This document shows, piece by piece, positions 12,201-17,824 of a stretch of 64,000 nt of DNA. Source of the DNA: Buttiauxella gaviniae ATCC 51604 (lineage in GTDB: Bacteria > Pseudomonadota > Gammaproteobacteria > Enterobacterales > Enterobacteriaceae); contig NZ_LXEP01000031.1 in assembly GCF_001654835.1 (NCBI RefSeq), forward strand, positions 1 through 64,000, written 5' to 3'. The notes below the pieces were generated by a model. That model worked only from the letters and a program-made list of their open reading frames with translations, was not told the DNA's origin and ran no database searches. Positions within the stretch are counted from its first letter, which is position 1, and each line of letters starts with the position of its first letter. A program made the position numbers and the translations under genes.

Positions 12201-12759
12201 GCAGTACGGATACCACTCGGTTGATTTGAAGAATATGTATGATCGCGAGACTTACAATCCTGATGGCAATTCGTTTACGGCATCTGTCGAAGTGGGTAAA
12301 CCGTGGCAACTGGGTGACAGTAACTGGCTGATTGAACCGCAGGCGCAATTAATCTACCAATACAGTGATTTTGATGACGTAACACTCAAGGATCGTGGCA
12401 AAACCAAAGTCTCGGTTAATGCTGACGGTTCTGTTATTGGTCGCCTCGGCGTTCGCCTGGCGGCGGATTACGATACTAACTACGGCAAAGTGAAACCGTA
12501 TGTGCGCGTCAACTACTGGCAGGAGCTCTCTGATGGGCAGGACACCGTGACCTGGAAGAACACGGCGAATAACGCCGCAGCAACGGATATCAATGCCAAC
12601 CAGCGCTTCCAGACTACCGAAGTTGCCGTCGGCACCACATGGGCAGTGACTGCGGATGTACAGGGCTATACTGAAATCGGGAAAACATGGGATGGCGGAG
12701 GTGATACTTCCGTGTCATCAGATGTTTCGGCGTCGGTGGGTATGAAGATCCGCTTCTAA
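3274..12759 (+). CDS. Giant type Va autotransporter adhesin-like protein
   Basis: This is a secreted or surface protein of 3161 residues. The frame is open from a TTG at 3214, but the ATG at 3274 is preferred because it begins an extended signal peptide (ESPR; MNNIYRLVWSHV) followed by a hydrophobic stretch and a likely cleavage after ASA (residue 57). The passenger is low-complexity, rich in G, N, T and S, with beta-helix-type repeats (GxLxLxGxNxYxGxTxV, the passenger-associated transport repeat style). It contains a large tandem-like duplication. The last ~280 residues (from about EGRFWARYIVKSVD) form a 12-strand-type autotransporter barrel ending in aromatic F (KIRF). There is no visible serine protease motif, so adhesion or aggregation is the likeliest role; the ligand is unknown. 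The gene is monocistronic by context, between an AT-rich gap and a REP element. Confidence 0.88.
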   Translation: MNNIYRLVWSHVANSFIAVAEISRAGKKGSRTGRGSRKLLTTAALMLAGSYSGAASAVDVIRNAAYPNYALLPPYDAVKNTGYAFSIDGQPLANHYAAGTTLNVIGAIPNIATGTNGNSTGVTVLNGLPGSTGTDPNRIITIVATDSNNNPTPITAANIGQYTYSPSPAVPQESQELNVTVPGLDGSYQVISVYDSSSFISAGDTPVSNMVLPVYDHNSIRIFNNFGIAYVAPTGGQANINVGSSDPNTAIAAPENTIDLLTKNSVLAKADGSAGVASGTQWLSDNYIHFRPAIVLSTDTQSLEAQSAKYDFSITLPNYEQVGNRVLKLGNKTFVINSSNDIAEVNDFLIGAGAYSGKPQIQYWLTAGAEVNGEVIDSTVEAQNTYDAIITGMLGKEENTSINLTYHVWDDKGVHNNNATQPTGDLNVIYATGAQATGLVTADGSLAVDGASAVMRADNGGVITNDGAINAWRSSGSSPTSVGMMATNATATNNGTLNAGLFIEKNGSNQNVSNAGSVGMEGAGSSTLVNNGHINTAITDTTTNNAIGMRATGTTNATNAATGTIAVVGNSNNVNGKAGGYGVWLDQNATFSNAGNIYLGFNPVLNSATPTPVPMTGGDLSAGIRTQSTAAVNNSGTITIGEMTRNAAGISVEGATGAVTNSGTINVLGKLTNGSAAANYGLNVVDNIGTVTHSGTINVDGDNNIAINVLAQKAGAAVTTTGGSAITVGKAGDTGGSDGQPYTYRNYAVYAEGLNTQHAQVDLNSTIRLLSAGAIGVHARGDAQIDINPASTLSFENVKQMGYYAWGNKAKINVGNANINDNGQADSILFAVDHGAVFAGGTGAAASYQLTVSGDNATGIIANGVDETTGTKTSLTTGTAKIFVNGENAVGVKVTGGAVGNISDGGIVLQHNNTTAVLIDGRNYNIDGSIDTDELQTLVTSNASVTSSAGQSGIVGYNVSHAGELNLSGSGISLNGTNSTGIVLHDNGKATVAAPVTVSGTNNIGVDIQNNSALTNNNLISVSGAVGSGNVGVRVGGTNAVVNTLGNVNASGGLAAVQLIGAGANLTVNGTGNHITASGGADGVRMDAGAASFTASNTVIDISGSGAGINNNADTSNINLNGVTINASNGPAIRTAVTFNAAGTNNTLNISGNGQGFAFMDANGAPTTGNLTIDNGYTINGTGAGSVGILARTAGNVSSGATINMVAGAGSAIVATDGSVGSNRTITNTGAITSLGAGAPVINASSASNTTVNNSGTLLAANATAQAILTGTGNDVVALSGSGANTRGEINLGSGNDNFSWTAGAFTGGVTFTGADGNDSATLGDVSLASVTHILSEGGTNNALTLNGTHQGAAPALIGAFNADDLTKGTNIGTGWSSLTLNGDATDARIVDDLVLSGTQAININNGATLRSGTSAATTADSSIHNYNVTTSGATSLLSFDGASDQIYTGIISGSGGMERINAGKTTLLGNSTYTGNTYIGSGAELALGDGGTVGSVSETTNITDDGILTIDRSDNIALNGVISGSGAFHQDGLGITRLGGANAWKGATEVNQGTLLVNGNQSQATGLTTVHSNTTLGGNGTIGGDVAFEGNTTLTPGDGGVGKLTINGDLTLASTTNSKFELGEPYVSGGALNDVVNVGGDLVLDGDLNVTLSSGGYFIPGVYRLFNYVGELTNHIMNIVSLPANSGGDYYIQTALPNEVNLILNYLNPASELQFWDGGSAAGHGTGGVGGDNNVNGGDGVWRANRFGQTNNWTQGNGVGNEPWAATAFAVFEGQKGTVTISNDNGRVITSGMQFLTDGYVLQQLNAISQLHYISTVTDAFNTTAPKPANRFQSDGETEADSFFVIRVGAAGSNNVTTTINANLVQDELDSGVVRLLKTDPGRLILNGINDFSGGVEIWGGTLQVSKDESLGDSGTSITIRNASALQAGADFTTNRNIYLDGATGGSFDLYGNTFTPAGLIAGDGPLNVYDTSGGSDSSFLEMNRKNIYQGDTNIVGNDNNGQLTVNANATGVFGKVNSQVSVSNNALLNLNNSASGEAHTFEVNDASLAFHDTAGAGQSTINLTQGANATFTDESHGDNANVTVDASSTLALEGSADAGSATVANSGTVKFADNAQGAGAVISNLAGGLVDISAALASTSVGSLSGAGNIALGAATLVEGALGRNDTISGIIGGSGNLVKTGNGTLNLTAANTWTGSTTAQQGVLLINGNQVAATGKTTVNNGATLGGAGVLGGSVVVDDGGHLAAGQDLASVGVLTMGALTLNQNSQVDFQFGQPYTVGGALNDLININGDLNLNGKLNITQTPGGSFDVGVYRVFNYTGALTDNILEIGSAPPAADDLYVQTSIAGQVNLVNRTGYVMRFWDGFGGTGGALKNNGVIDGGNGIWQSGSGNDNWTTDVTTPDGRFNTPFSDGSFAVFGGTAGNVTIDTSLGEVAISGAQFATDGYVVGGDNLTTHTANTVIRVGDGTAPSAGYTATINSVIDGEGGINKADLGTLILNGNNQYQGGTQVSGGVLQVASDNNLGAAGTGIGLSGGTLRYGAAFDTARQVTLSGVGGAIDTNGNSVSLLNAVTGNGDFTKLGKGTLTLTQDSSFAGLTTVSDGVLQLGNGGTAGNVGGNIVDNATLAINRSDTFTLNGDISGSGRVWQQGSGTTILNGSNTWSGITLVEKGTLLASGEDRFSQKSSHIVSSGATLDTGGYSQSVANLVNQGTINLRGGDVGSTLTVNGSYVGVDGTLKIAAQQHSPGVADRLVINGGTASGSTLLDIDVSQLGEPTTGDGILVVDAVNGATTTAQTTKDAFNIGGDILTAGAWEYQLFAGNAQGAGEDWFLRAGYRPDVPGFDTLAAIIRQADLTVLGTLHQRVGDEQPYKADVPEDQEGRFWARYIVKSVDQKHDDPTQSQSSTNYNGMQMGLDLWQNDKWRAGLYTTFMDTDSSISGITGMSGGDAYNSTFSSYLGGYGTWTDTNGLYVDNVLQYGYHSVDLKNMYDRETYNPDGNSFTASVEVGKPWQLGDSNWLIEPQAQLIYQYSDFDDVTLKDRGKTKVSVNADGSVIGRLGVRLAADYDTNYGKVKPYVRVNYWQELSDGQDTVTWKNTANNAAATDINANQRFQTTEVAVGTTWAVTADVQGYTEIGKTWDGGGDTSVSSDVSASVGMKIRF
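7879..11040 (+). repeat. Large internal duplication in autotransporter passenger
   Basis: Two long diverged units are recognisable in translation: about 7879-9195 and 9835-11040. Matching landmarks in order are NxWxGxTxVxQGxLLxNGNQ, (E/Q)PY..GGALND, GVYR.FNY.G.LT, FWDG, G(V/I)W......NW, FAVF.G..G.VTI, QF.TDGYV, and ILNG.N.....GV.I/QV.GG.LQV. The first unit carries an extra ~42 residues near 8677-8805 that are missing from the second. The right-hand limits are approximate. Confidence 0.75.
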
Positions 12760-12807
12760 TATGATTTTGGGGTCAGGATCGTTAGTATGAATGACCCGCT
12801 TTCGCAG

Positions 12808-12833
12808 GTCGGATTAGCGAAGCGACATCCGAC
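12808..12833. repeat. REP-like palindrome
   Basis: GTCGGATTAGCGAAGCGACATCCGAC is an imperfect palindrome with the same core found at 45884, 45929, 50187 and 62239. It lies between the autotransporter stop and cueR. Confidence 0.8.
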
Positions 12834-12849
12834 AAAATCAGGAGGAAAC

Positions 12850-13251
12850 ATGAACATCAGCGATGTAGCGAAAAGGACCGGTTTAACCAGCAAAGCGATT
12901 CGTTTTTATGAAGAAAAGGGGCTCGTGACAGCACCGCTTCGTTCTGAAAACGGCTACCGTAGCTATTCGCAAAAACATCTTGATGAGCTGACCTTGCTGC
13001 GCCAGGCACGGCAGGTGGGGTTTAATCTTGAAGAGTGTCGCGAGCTGGTCAATTTGTTCAACGACCCGGCGCGACACAGTGCGGATGTGAAAACACGTAC
13101 GCTACAAAAAGTGGCGGATATTGAAAAACATATCAGTGAGCTTCAGGCGATGCGCCAACAACTGCTGGCGCTTGCCGAATCCTGTCCAGGAGATGACAGC
13201 GCAGATTGCCCGATCATCGATAACCTTTCGGGCTGTTGCCATCGCCAGTAA
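12850..13251 (+). CDS. cueR: Copper-responsive MerR-family regulator CueR
   Basis: Cytoplasmic Cu(I)/Ag(I) sensor that activates copA and cueO in E. coli by distorting promoter DNA. The protein is 133 residues (E. coli 135). It has the N-terminal MerR helix-turn-helix ([20 protein letters not shown]), the long dimerisation helix, and the metal loop with Cys112 and Cys120 (CPGDDSADC), plus Ser77. The ATG at 12850 was chosen over the GTG/ATG upstream frame because GGAGGAAAC precedes it directly and it matches the family start; the extra upstream codons would run through the REP palindrome. copA is not in the window, so targets must be elsewhere or left of the accessory genes. Confidence 0.93.
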   Translation: MNISDVAKRTGLTSKAIRFYEEKGLVTAPLRSENGYRSYSQKHLDELTLLRQARQVGFNLEECRELVNLFNDPARHSADVKTRTLQKVADIEKHISELQAMRQQLLALAESCPGDDSADCPIIDNLSGCCHRQ

Positions 13252-13278
13252 TCAGTCGCTACGCAATCTTCGTTTTCC

Positions 13279-13310
13279 GTAGGTAGGATTAGCGTAGCGC
13301 CATCTGATAA
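13279..13310. repeat. Degenerate REP-like element
   Basis: The sequence GTAGGTAGGATTAGCGTAGC and its continuation to 13310 match the REP core of the window with several changes. It lies between the convergent ends of cueR and ybbJ, where a palindrome could stop or protect both transcripts. Confidence 0.6.
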
Positions 13311-13311
13311 C

Positions 13312-13764
13312 TCACGCTTGAATGGCTTTTACCTTCAACGTAATCCCTTCAACAGCTACCACCACAATATCGGTGCCTGCTGCTAAATCGCTATCTGCCA
13401 TCACCGGCCATGAGCTATCGGCTACCCGCACATGGCCGCGGCCATTAACTAACGCGGTTTCCAAACGCAAACGCCTGCCAATAAGCTGGTGACCGCGCTG
13501 ATTGAGCACTTCGCCTGGCTCTTGCTGTTTACGTGTCGACAGCCAGCGCCACCACAGAAAAGCGGCAACCAGTGTGAGCACGGCAAAGCAAACGCCTTGC
13601 CATTCCCAACCCAGTGGCAACACCCACACCAGCAAACCGGTGAGCACTGCCGCAACACCACTCCACAGCAGATAACCACTGGCACCGAGCATTTCAGCCG
13701 CCAGCAGCAGACCTCCCAACGTTAGCCAGAAGATATGCGCGTGGGTAAATATCACGGCAATCAT
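13312..13764 (-). CDS. ybbJ: NfeD-like inner-membrane protein YbbJ
   Basis: A 150-residue protein with hydrophobic segments at about 1-30 and 40-72, then a soluble C-terminal OB-fold-like domain of the NfeD family ([18 protein letters not shown]). NfeD proteins partner stomatin/prohibitin-type proteins in membrane quality control. Its start overlaps the 3' end of qmcA by 4 bases (ATGA type), so the two are co-translated, as in E. coli. The exact molecular function is not known. Confidence 0.9.
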   Translation of the reverse strand: MIAVIFTHAHIFWLTLGGLLLAAEMLGASGYLLWSGVAAVLTGLLVWVLPLGWEWQGVCFAVLTLVAAFLWWRWLSTRKQQEPGEVLNQRGHQLIGRRLRLETALVNGRGHVRVADSSWPVMADSDLAAGTDIVVVAVEGITLKVKAIQA

Positions 13765-14675
13765 CTTTTACGCTCGTTACCGCTTTGCGCGATAAGTTCG
13801 CTAATCCCGGCAATCGAGCCCATCAGGCTTGTGGCATCAAGCGGCATCAGCACCACTTTGCTGTTATTGGCAGAGCCTATCTGTTGCAGTGCGTCAGTGT
13901 ATTTCTGGGCAACAAAGTAGTTAATCGCCTGAATATCACCAGCAGCGATAGCTTCAGAAACCATTTTTGTCGCTGCGGCTTCCGCTTCCGCACTACGTTC
14001 ACGGGCTTCTGCCTGTAAGAACGCTGACTGGCGCTCACCTTCCGCTTTCAGGATTTTTGACTGCTTATCCCCTTCGGCTTTGACAATTTCCGCCTGACGA
14101 ATACCTTCAGCTTCGAGAATGTACGCACGCTTGGTACGTTCAGCTTTCATCTGCGCATTCATCGCGTCAATCAGCTCCGCCGGTGGGCGCACGTCTCGGA
14201 TCTCAATACGGGTGATTTTTATCCCCCAAGGATTGGTGGCTTCATCAACGATATGCAGCAGGCGTGTGTTGATGTTGTCACGCTGCGAGAGCATTTCGTC
14301 GAGCTCCATTGAACCGAGCACGGTACGGATGTTGGTCATGGTGAGGTTCATGATAGCCAGCTCAAGATTGCTGACTTCATACGCCGCGCGCGGGGCGTCA
14401 ACGACCTGAATAAAGCACACCGCGTCGATGGCGACGTTGGCGTTATCTTTAGAGATGATTTCCTGAGAAGGGATGTCGAGCACTTGCTCCATCATATTGA
14501 TTTTGCGGCCAATGCGGTCCATAAACGGCACCACAAGGCTTAAGCCCGGCATCAGAGTTTTGGTGTAACGGCCGAAGCGCTCCACGGTCCATTGGTAGCC
14601 CTGCGGCACGATTTTTACCCCGGCGCCGACGATAATCAGCGCGACGAGGATCAGTACGGGAATGACGATTAGCAT
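13761..14675 (-). CDS. qmcA: SPFH/PHB-domain membrane protein QmcA
   Basis: A 304-residue inner-membrane protein of the stomatin/prohibitin family, which in E. coli (305 residues) interacts with FtsH-related quality control. An N-terminal membrane helix is followed by the SPFH domain ([17 protein letters not shown]) and a long charged coiled coil ([20 protein letters not shown]). An in-frame ATG lies five codons upstream at 14690, but GGAGG sits inside those codons at the right distance from the ATG at 14675, and [10 protein letters not shown] aligns with the E. coli start. Upstream, E. coli has fetAB; here there is only a short gap with a 59-bp palindromic element. Confidence 0.93.
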   Translation of the reverse strand: MLIVIPVLILVALIIVGAGVKIVPQGYQWTVERFGRYTKTLMPGLSLVVPFMDRIGRKINMMEQVLDIPSQEIISKDNANVAIDAVCFIQVVDAPRAAYEVSNLELAIMNLTMTNIRTVLGSMELDEMLSQRDNINTRLLHIVDEATNPWGIKITRIEIRDVRPPAELIDAMNAQMKAERTKRAYILEAEGIRQAEIVKAEGDKQSKILKAEGERQSAFLQAEARERSAEAEAAATKMVSEAIAAGDIQAINYFVAQKYTDALQQIGSANNSKVVLMPLDATSLMGSIAGISELIAQSGNERKR

Positions 14676-14743
14676 CAAAAAAACCTCCATTGTTTATTTG
14701 ATGTAAGTCTAACCCTTTACGTGGAAAGATTCAGCGACTTCCG

Positions 14744-14802
14744 ATACCCGTCATCCTTCAAGCTGCAGAGGTGTTGGCTGCAACTCGAATGCTAACGGGT
14801 AT
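14744..14802. repeat. 59-bp palindromic repeat element, copy 1
   Basis: It begins ATACCCGT and ends ACGGGTAT (perfect 8-bp terminal inverted repeat) and has an inner GCTGCAG...GCTGCAACT fold. A second copy of exactly the same length is at 35587. Similar CTTCAAG(C/T)TGCAG elements are common in enterobacterial intergenic DNA (general knowledge). Confidence 0.75.
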
Positions 14803-14827
14803 AACAAAGAGGCCATTTGATAAATAC

Positions 14828-15682
14828 TTAATAAAGCAGCGAATACATCTGGCGGCGATACTTAGAGGCCAGCGCATCACCGGTGCCCAAGGCTGCGAGA
14901 ATTTCCATTAGCATTTTGCGCACTTGCCCATCAGCGGCAGCCAGGTCTTTTTTCAGATGGCTAAACAGTAGCTCCAGCGCTTCTTCGTTACGCCCGACCT
15001 GATGCAGTTGCAGCGCCAGTTGGCTGGCTAACAGCGCGTTTTCAGGATCTTGCTCAACTTGTTGCTGCAGTTGCTGAATTTCTGGTGTGTCGGCGGCTTG
15101 TTTCAGTAAATCAATTTGAGCCACCAGACCCTGGTAACGTGTATCTTGATCCTGCAATGGAATGGTTTTCAGCACTGCCTCTGCATCTTCGCTACGGTTC
15201 AGCGCAATTTGTACTTCCGCCAGCATTAGGCCAATTTCACTGTTCTGGTTGGAAATCTGCCAGGCGTCTTTAAGCAACGGCAGCGCTTCAGCGTGCTTGC
15301 CTTCCTGCATCAGTAGCATCGCTTCTTGCGCTTTCAGCTCTTCTTCACGCGGCAGAACTTTTTCCAGCAGCGCGCGAATCGCTTCTTCAGGCTGTGGTCC
15401 CTGGAAGCCATCAACAGGCTGACCATTCTGGAACAAATAAACCGTTGGGATGCTGCGCAAACCAAACTGAGACGCGACCATTTGCTCGGCATCGCAGTCT
15501 ACTTTGGCAAGGATAAACTGCCCTTGATACTGCGCTGCAAGCTTATCCAGAACCGGTGTTAACTGTTCGCAGTGTTGGCTGCGTGCCGACCAGAAATAGA
15601 ACAGAATCGGTGTAGTAACGGACTGTTCCAGCACCTGGTGCATGTTCGCTTCGGTGATATCAATATTGTACGGTGCAGACAT
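14828..15682 (-). CDS. cnoX: Chaperedoxin CnoX (YbbN)
   Basis: A 284-residue cytoplasmic protein, the same length as in E. coli. The N-terminal thioredoxin fold (about 1-115) carries SQHC in place of the redox CxxC, as in known CnoX, with a second Cys in KVDCDAEQM. The C-terminal half is made of TPR-like helical repeats ([31 protein letters not shown]). The family holds chlorine- or heat-stressed proteins and passes them to GroEL or DnaK. It is transcribed alone, with its promoter in the 59-base gap before ybbO. Confidence 0.94.
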   Translation of the reverse strand: MSAPYNIDITEANMHQVLEQSVTTPILFYFWSARSQHCEQLTPVLDKLAAQYQGQFILAKVDCDAEQMVASQFGLRSIPTVYLFQNGQPVDGFQGPQPEEAIRALLEKVLPREEELKAQEAMLLMQEGKHAEALPLLKDAWQISNQNSEIGLMLAEVQIALNRSEDAEAVLKTIPLQDQDTRYQGLVAQIDLLKQAADTPEIQQLQQQVEQDPENALLASQLALQLHQVGRNEEALELLFSHLKKDLAAADGQVRKMLMEILAALGTGDALASKYRRQMYSLLY

Positions 15683-15741
15683 GGCTTAACTCTCTTTTAA
15701 ATATTTAATAATTACATGGGGGTTGGCGTCAGTTGCTTCAA

Positions 15742-16551
15742 CTAACCACGTAAAATTTTATCCAACATACGGCCTGGTAACAGGCGGCGTAACCACGTTA
15801 AAGCATGGGCAACCAGCGTCACCGGATAACGTAATTTCGGGTTTGAGCTTTCAAAAGCATGGCGCACTTTTTCCACTACCGCTTCCGGCCCGAGCGTAAA
15901 GCGTGCAGCAATTCCTGGGTTTTCTACCGGATGGTCAGCTTGAGTCTGGTTGACGTTCTGCGTGAACTGGGTGCGAATCGGGCCGGGCTCAATCAAGCTG
16001 ACTTTAATTCCACTATGATGCAGTTCCATGCGTAGTGCATCGGACCAGGCTTCCAGCGCATATTTACTGGCGGCATACGCACCACGACCTGGCGTGGAAA
16101 CCAGACCCATAACCGAGCTGGTCATCACAATGCGCCCTTCACGGTGCGGCAGCATGGCCGGCAGTAACAGCATGGTCAGCTGGTGGGTGCCAAACAAATT
16201 GGTTGAAAACTGTTGCTCAAGCTGGTCGCGTGAAAGGGTTTGCAACGGCCCATAAACGCCAAAACCACCGTTGTTAAACAGCCCATACAGGCGGTTTTCG
16301 GTCAGTTCAATGACTTGTTCCGCCGCTGCTTTCACACTCTCGGGCGAGTCGAGATCGAGCAATACGCCGGTAAATCCGGCCTGGTTCATGCGCTCAACAT
16401 CTGCAGGTTTACGGCAGGCAGCCAGAACGTGATAACCCTTCTGCTTTAAATCTTGTGCGCAGGCAAAACCAATACCGCTGGAACAACCTGTAATTAAAAC
16501 TGATTTTTGCATAACTTTACCCGAGAGGTGCCCCGATTGTTCATGAGTCAT
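15742..16551 (-). CDS. ybbO: Short-chain dehydrogenase/reductase YbbO
   Basis: A 269-residue NADP-dependent oxidoreductase. It has the Rossmann motif TGCSSGIG, the NNGG(F) motif and the catalytic S..Y...K set (SSVMGL...GAYAASKYA). The E. coli homologue reduces aldehydes. The start is taken at 16551, which overlaps the tesA stop region by 11 bases; an internal ATG at MQKSVLITG (16512) is the alternative. The pairing with tesA suggests a link to lipid or fatty-aldehyde turnover (inference). Confidence 0.9.
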   Translation of the reverse strand: MTHEQSGHLSGKVMQKSVLITGCSSGIGFACAQDLKQKGYHVLAACRKPADVERMNQAGFTGVLLDLDSPESVKAAAEQVIELTENRLYGLFNNGGFGVYGPLQTLSRDQLEQQFSTNLFGTHQLTMLLLPAMLPHREGRIVMTSSVMGLVSTPGRGAYAASKYALEAWSDALRMELHHSGIKVSLIEPGPIRTQFTQNVNQTQADHPVENPGIAARFTLGPEAVVEKVRHAFESSNPKLRYPVTLVAHALTWLRRLLPGRMLDKILRG

Positions 16552-17170
16552 GTTTAACTAAAGGTGCCAGACGGGAAGACATCCAGTCGGCGATAAACGG
16601 TTGAGCATCACTATTCGGATGTATACCGTCATCCTGCATCCATTGCGGTTTCAAATAGACCTCCTCCATAAAAAATGGCAGAAGAGGAATAGAAAACTCT
16701 TTGGCAAGTTGCGGATAAATAGCGCTAAACGACTCATTATAACGACGACCGTAGTTTGCAGGCAGACGTATTTGCATCAGCAATGGTTGAGCGTTTGCCG
16801 CTTTCACATCGTTAATTATCTGGCGCAAACTTTTCTCGATGGCTTGTGGCTGAAAACCGCGCAGGCCATCGTTACCGCCAAGCTCAATTAATACCCAGCG
16901 AGGCTGATGCTGTTTCAGTAGCGCCGGTAACCGTGCCAGACCTTGTGGTGCGGTGTCGCCACTAATACTGGCGTTCACCACCTTAGTATTTTGCTGGTGC
17001 CACTTCGCATCCAGCAAGGCCGGCCAGGCTGCTGTTGCTGACATTCGGTAACCGGCGCTCAGGCTATCTCCCAAAATCAACAACGTGTCCGCATGCGCGG
17101 CGCGAATGGTTAAGAAAGCCAGAAACAGGAAGGGCAAATGCCAGCGGAAAACATTGTTGAAGTTCATCAT
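16541..17170 (-). CDS. tesA: Multifunctional acyl-CoA thioesterase I / protease I / lysophospholipase L1
   Basis: A 209-residue periplasmic SGNH hydrolase that cleaves acyl-CoA thioesters and lysophospholipids. It has a signal peptide (MMNFNNVFRWHLPFLFLAF, cleavage after HA), then the GDSL block (LILGDSLSAGYR, nucleophile Ser), GGND, and the C-terminal D..H pair (DDGIHP). The start is set at the MMNFNN methionine; the frame is open ten codons further, but the E. coli protein starts here. Its 5' end overlaps the divergent ybbA gene by 33 bases. Confidence 0.94.
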   Translation of the reverse strand: MMNFNNVFRWHLPFLFLAFLTIRAAHADTLLILGDSLSAGYRMSATAAWPALLDAKWHQQNTKVVNASISGDTAPQGLARLPALLKQHQPRWVLIELGGNDGLRGFQPQAIEKSLRQIINDVKAANAQPLLMQIRLPANYGRRYNESFSAIYPQLAKEFSIPLLPFFMEEVYLKPQWMQDDGIHPNSDAQPFIADWMSSRLAPLVKHDS

Positions 17171-17824
17171 CTTAGTAAGTCCGTAGGAACTGGGGAACAT
17201 CAGCTCTCCATCCTTACCGGAGTTGAGCTGGTTGTCAAACAGGCGCAGACCATCGCGCTTATCGGTGAATCCGGTTCAGGGAAGTCTACACTACTGGCGA
17301 TTCTGGCGGGGCTCGATGATGGCAGCGAAGGGGAGGTGCATCTGTGCGGCCAGCCGCTGCATAGTATGGATGAAGAAGCTCGAGCGTCATTGCGGGCGAA
17401 AAACGTCGGCTTTGTATTCCAGTCATTCATGTTGGTTCCCACGCTTAACGCGCTTGAGAACGTTGAACTTCCGGCGCTGCTGCGCGGGGAAAATGACTCA
17501 TCCAGTCGTGCGCAGGCGAAAGCATTGCTCGAACAGCTTGGTCTGGGGAAACGTTTGGATCACCTCCCCGCGCAGCTTTCCGGTGGCGAACAGCAACGTG
17601 TGGCATTGGCTCGCGCCTTTAATGGGCGTCCTTCGGTGCTGTTTGCCGATGAGCCAACCGGTAATCTTGACCGCCACACCGGCGATCGTATTGCGGATTT
17701 ACTCTTCTCCTTGAACCGGGATTTTTCCACTACGCTCATCCTCGTGACGCATGATGAACAGCTCGCCGCCCGCTGCGACCGCCGCCTGCGCTTGCGTGAA
17801 GGTCAATTGTGGGAGGAGGCATGA
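17138..17824 (+). CDS. ybbA: ABC transporter ATP-binding protein YbbA
   Basis: A 228-residue ATPase of the LolD/MacB class, identical in length to E. coli YbbA. It shows Walker A GESGSGKST, Q-loop FVFQSF, signature LSGGEQQRVALARAF, Walker B VLFADEPTGNLD and the H-loop THD. It powers the permease YbbP, with ATGA overlap between them. The gene starts within the 5' coding region of divergent tesA, so both promoters must lie inside the opposite gene. The transported substrate is unproven; the tesA link suggests lipid or hydrophobic cargo. Confidence 0.94.
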   Translation: MPAENIVEVHHLSKSVGTGEHQLSILTGVELVVKQAQTIALIGESGSGKSTLLAILAGLDDGSEGEVHLCGQPLHSMDEEARASLRAKNVGFVFQSFMLVPTLNALENVELPALLRGENDSSSRAQAKALLEQLGLGKRLDHLPAQLSGGEQQRVALARAFNGRPSVLFADEPTGNLDRHTGDRIADLLFSLNRDFSTTLILVTHDEQLAARCDRRLRLREGQLWEEA

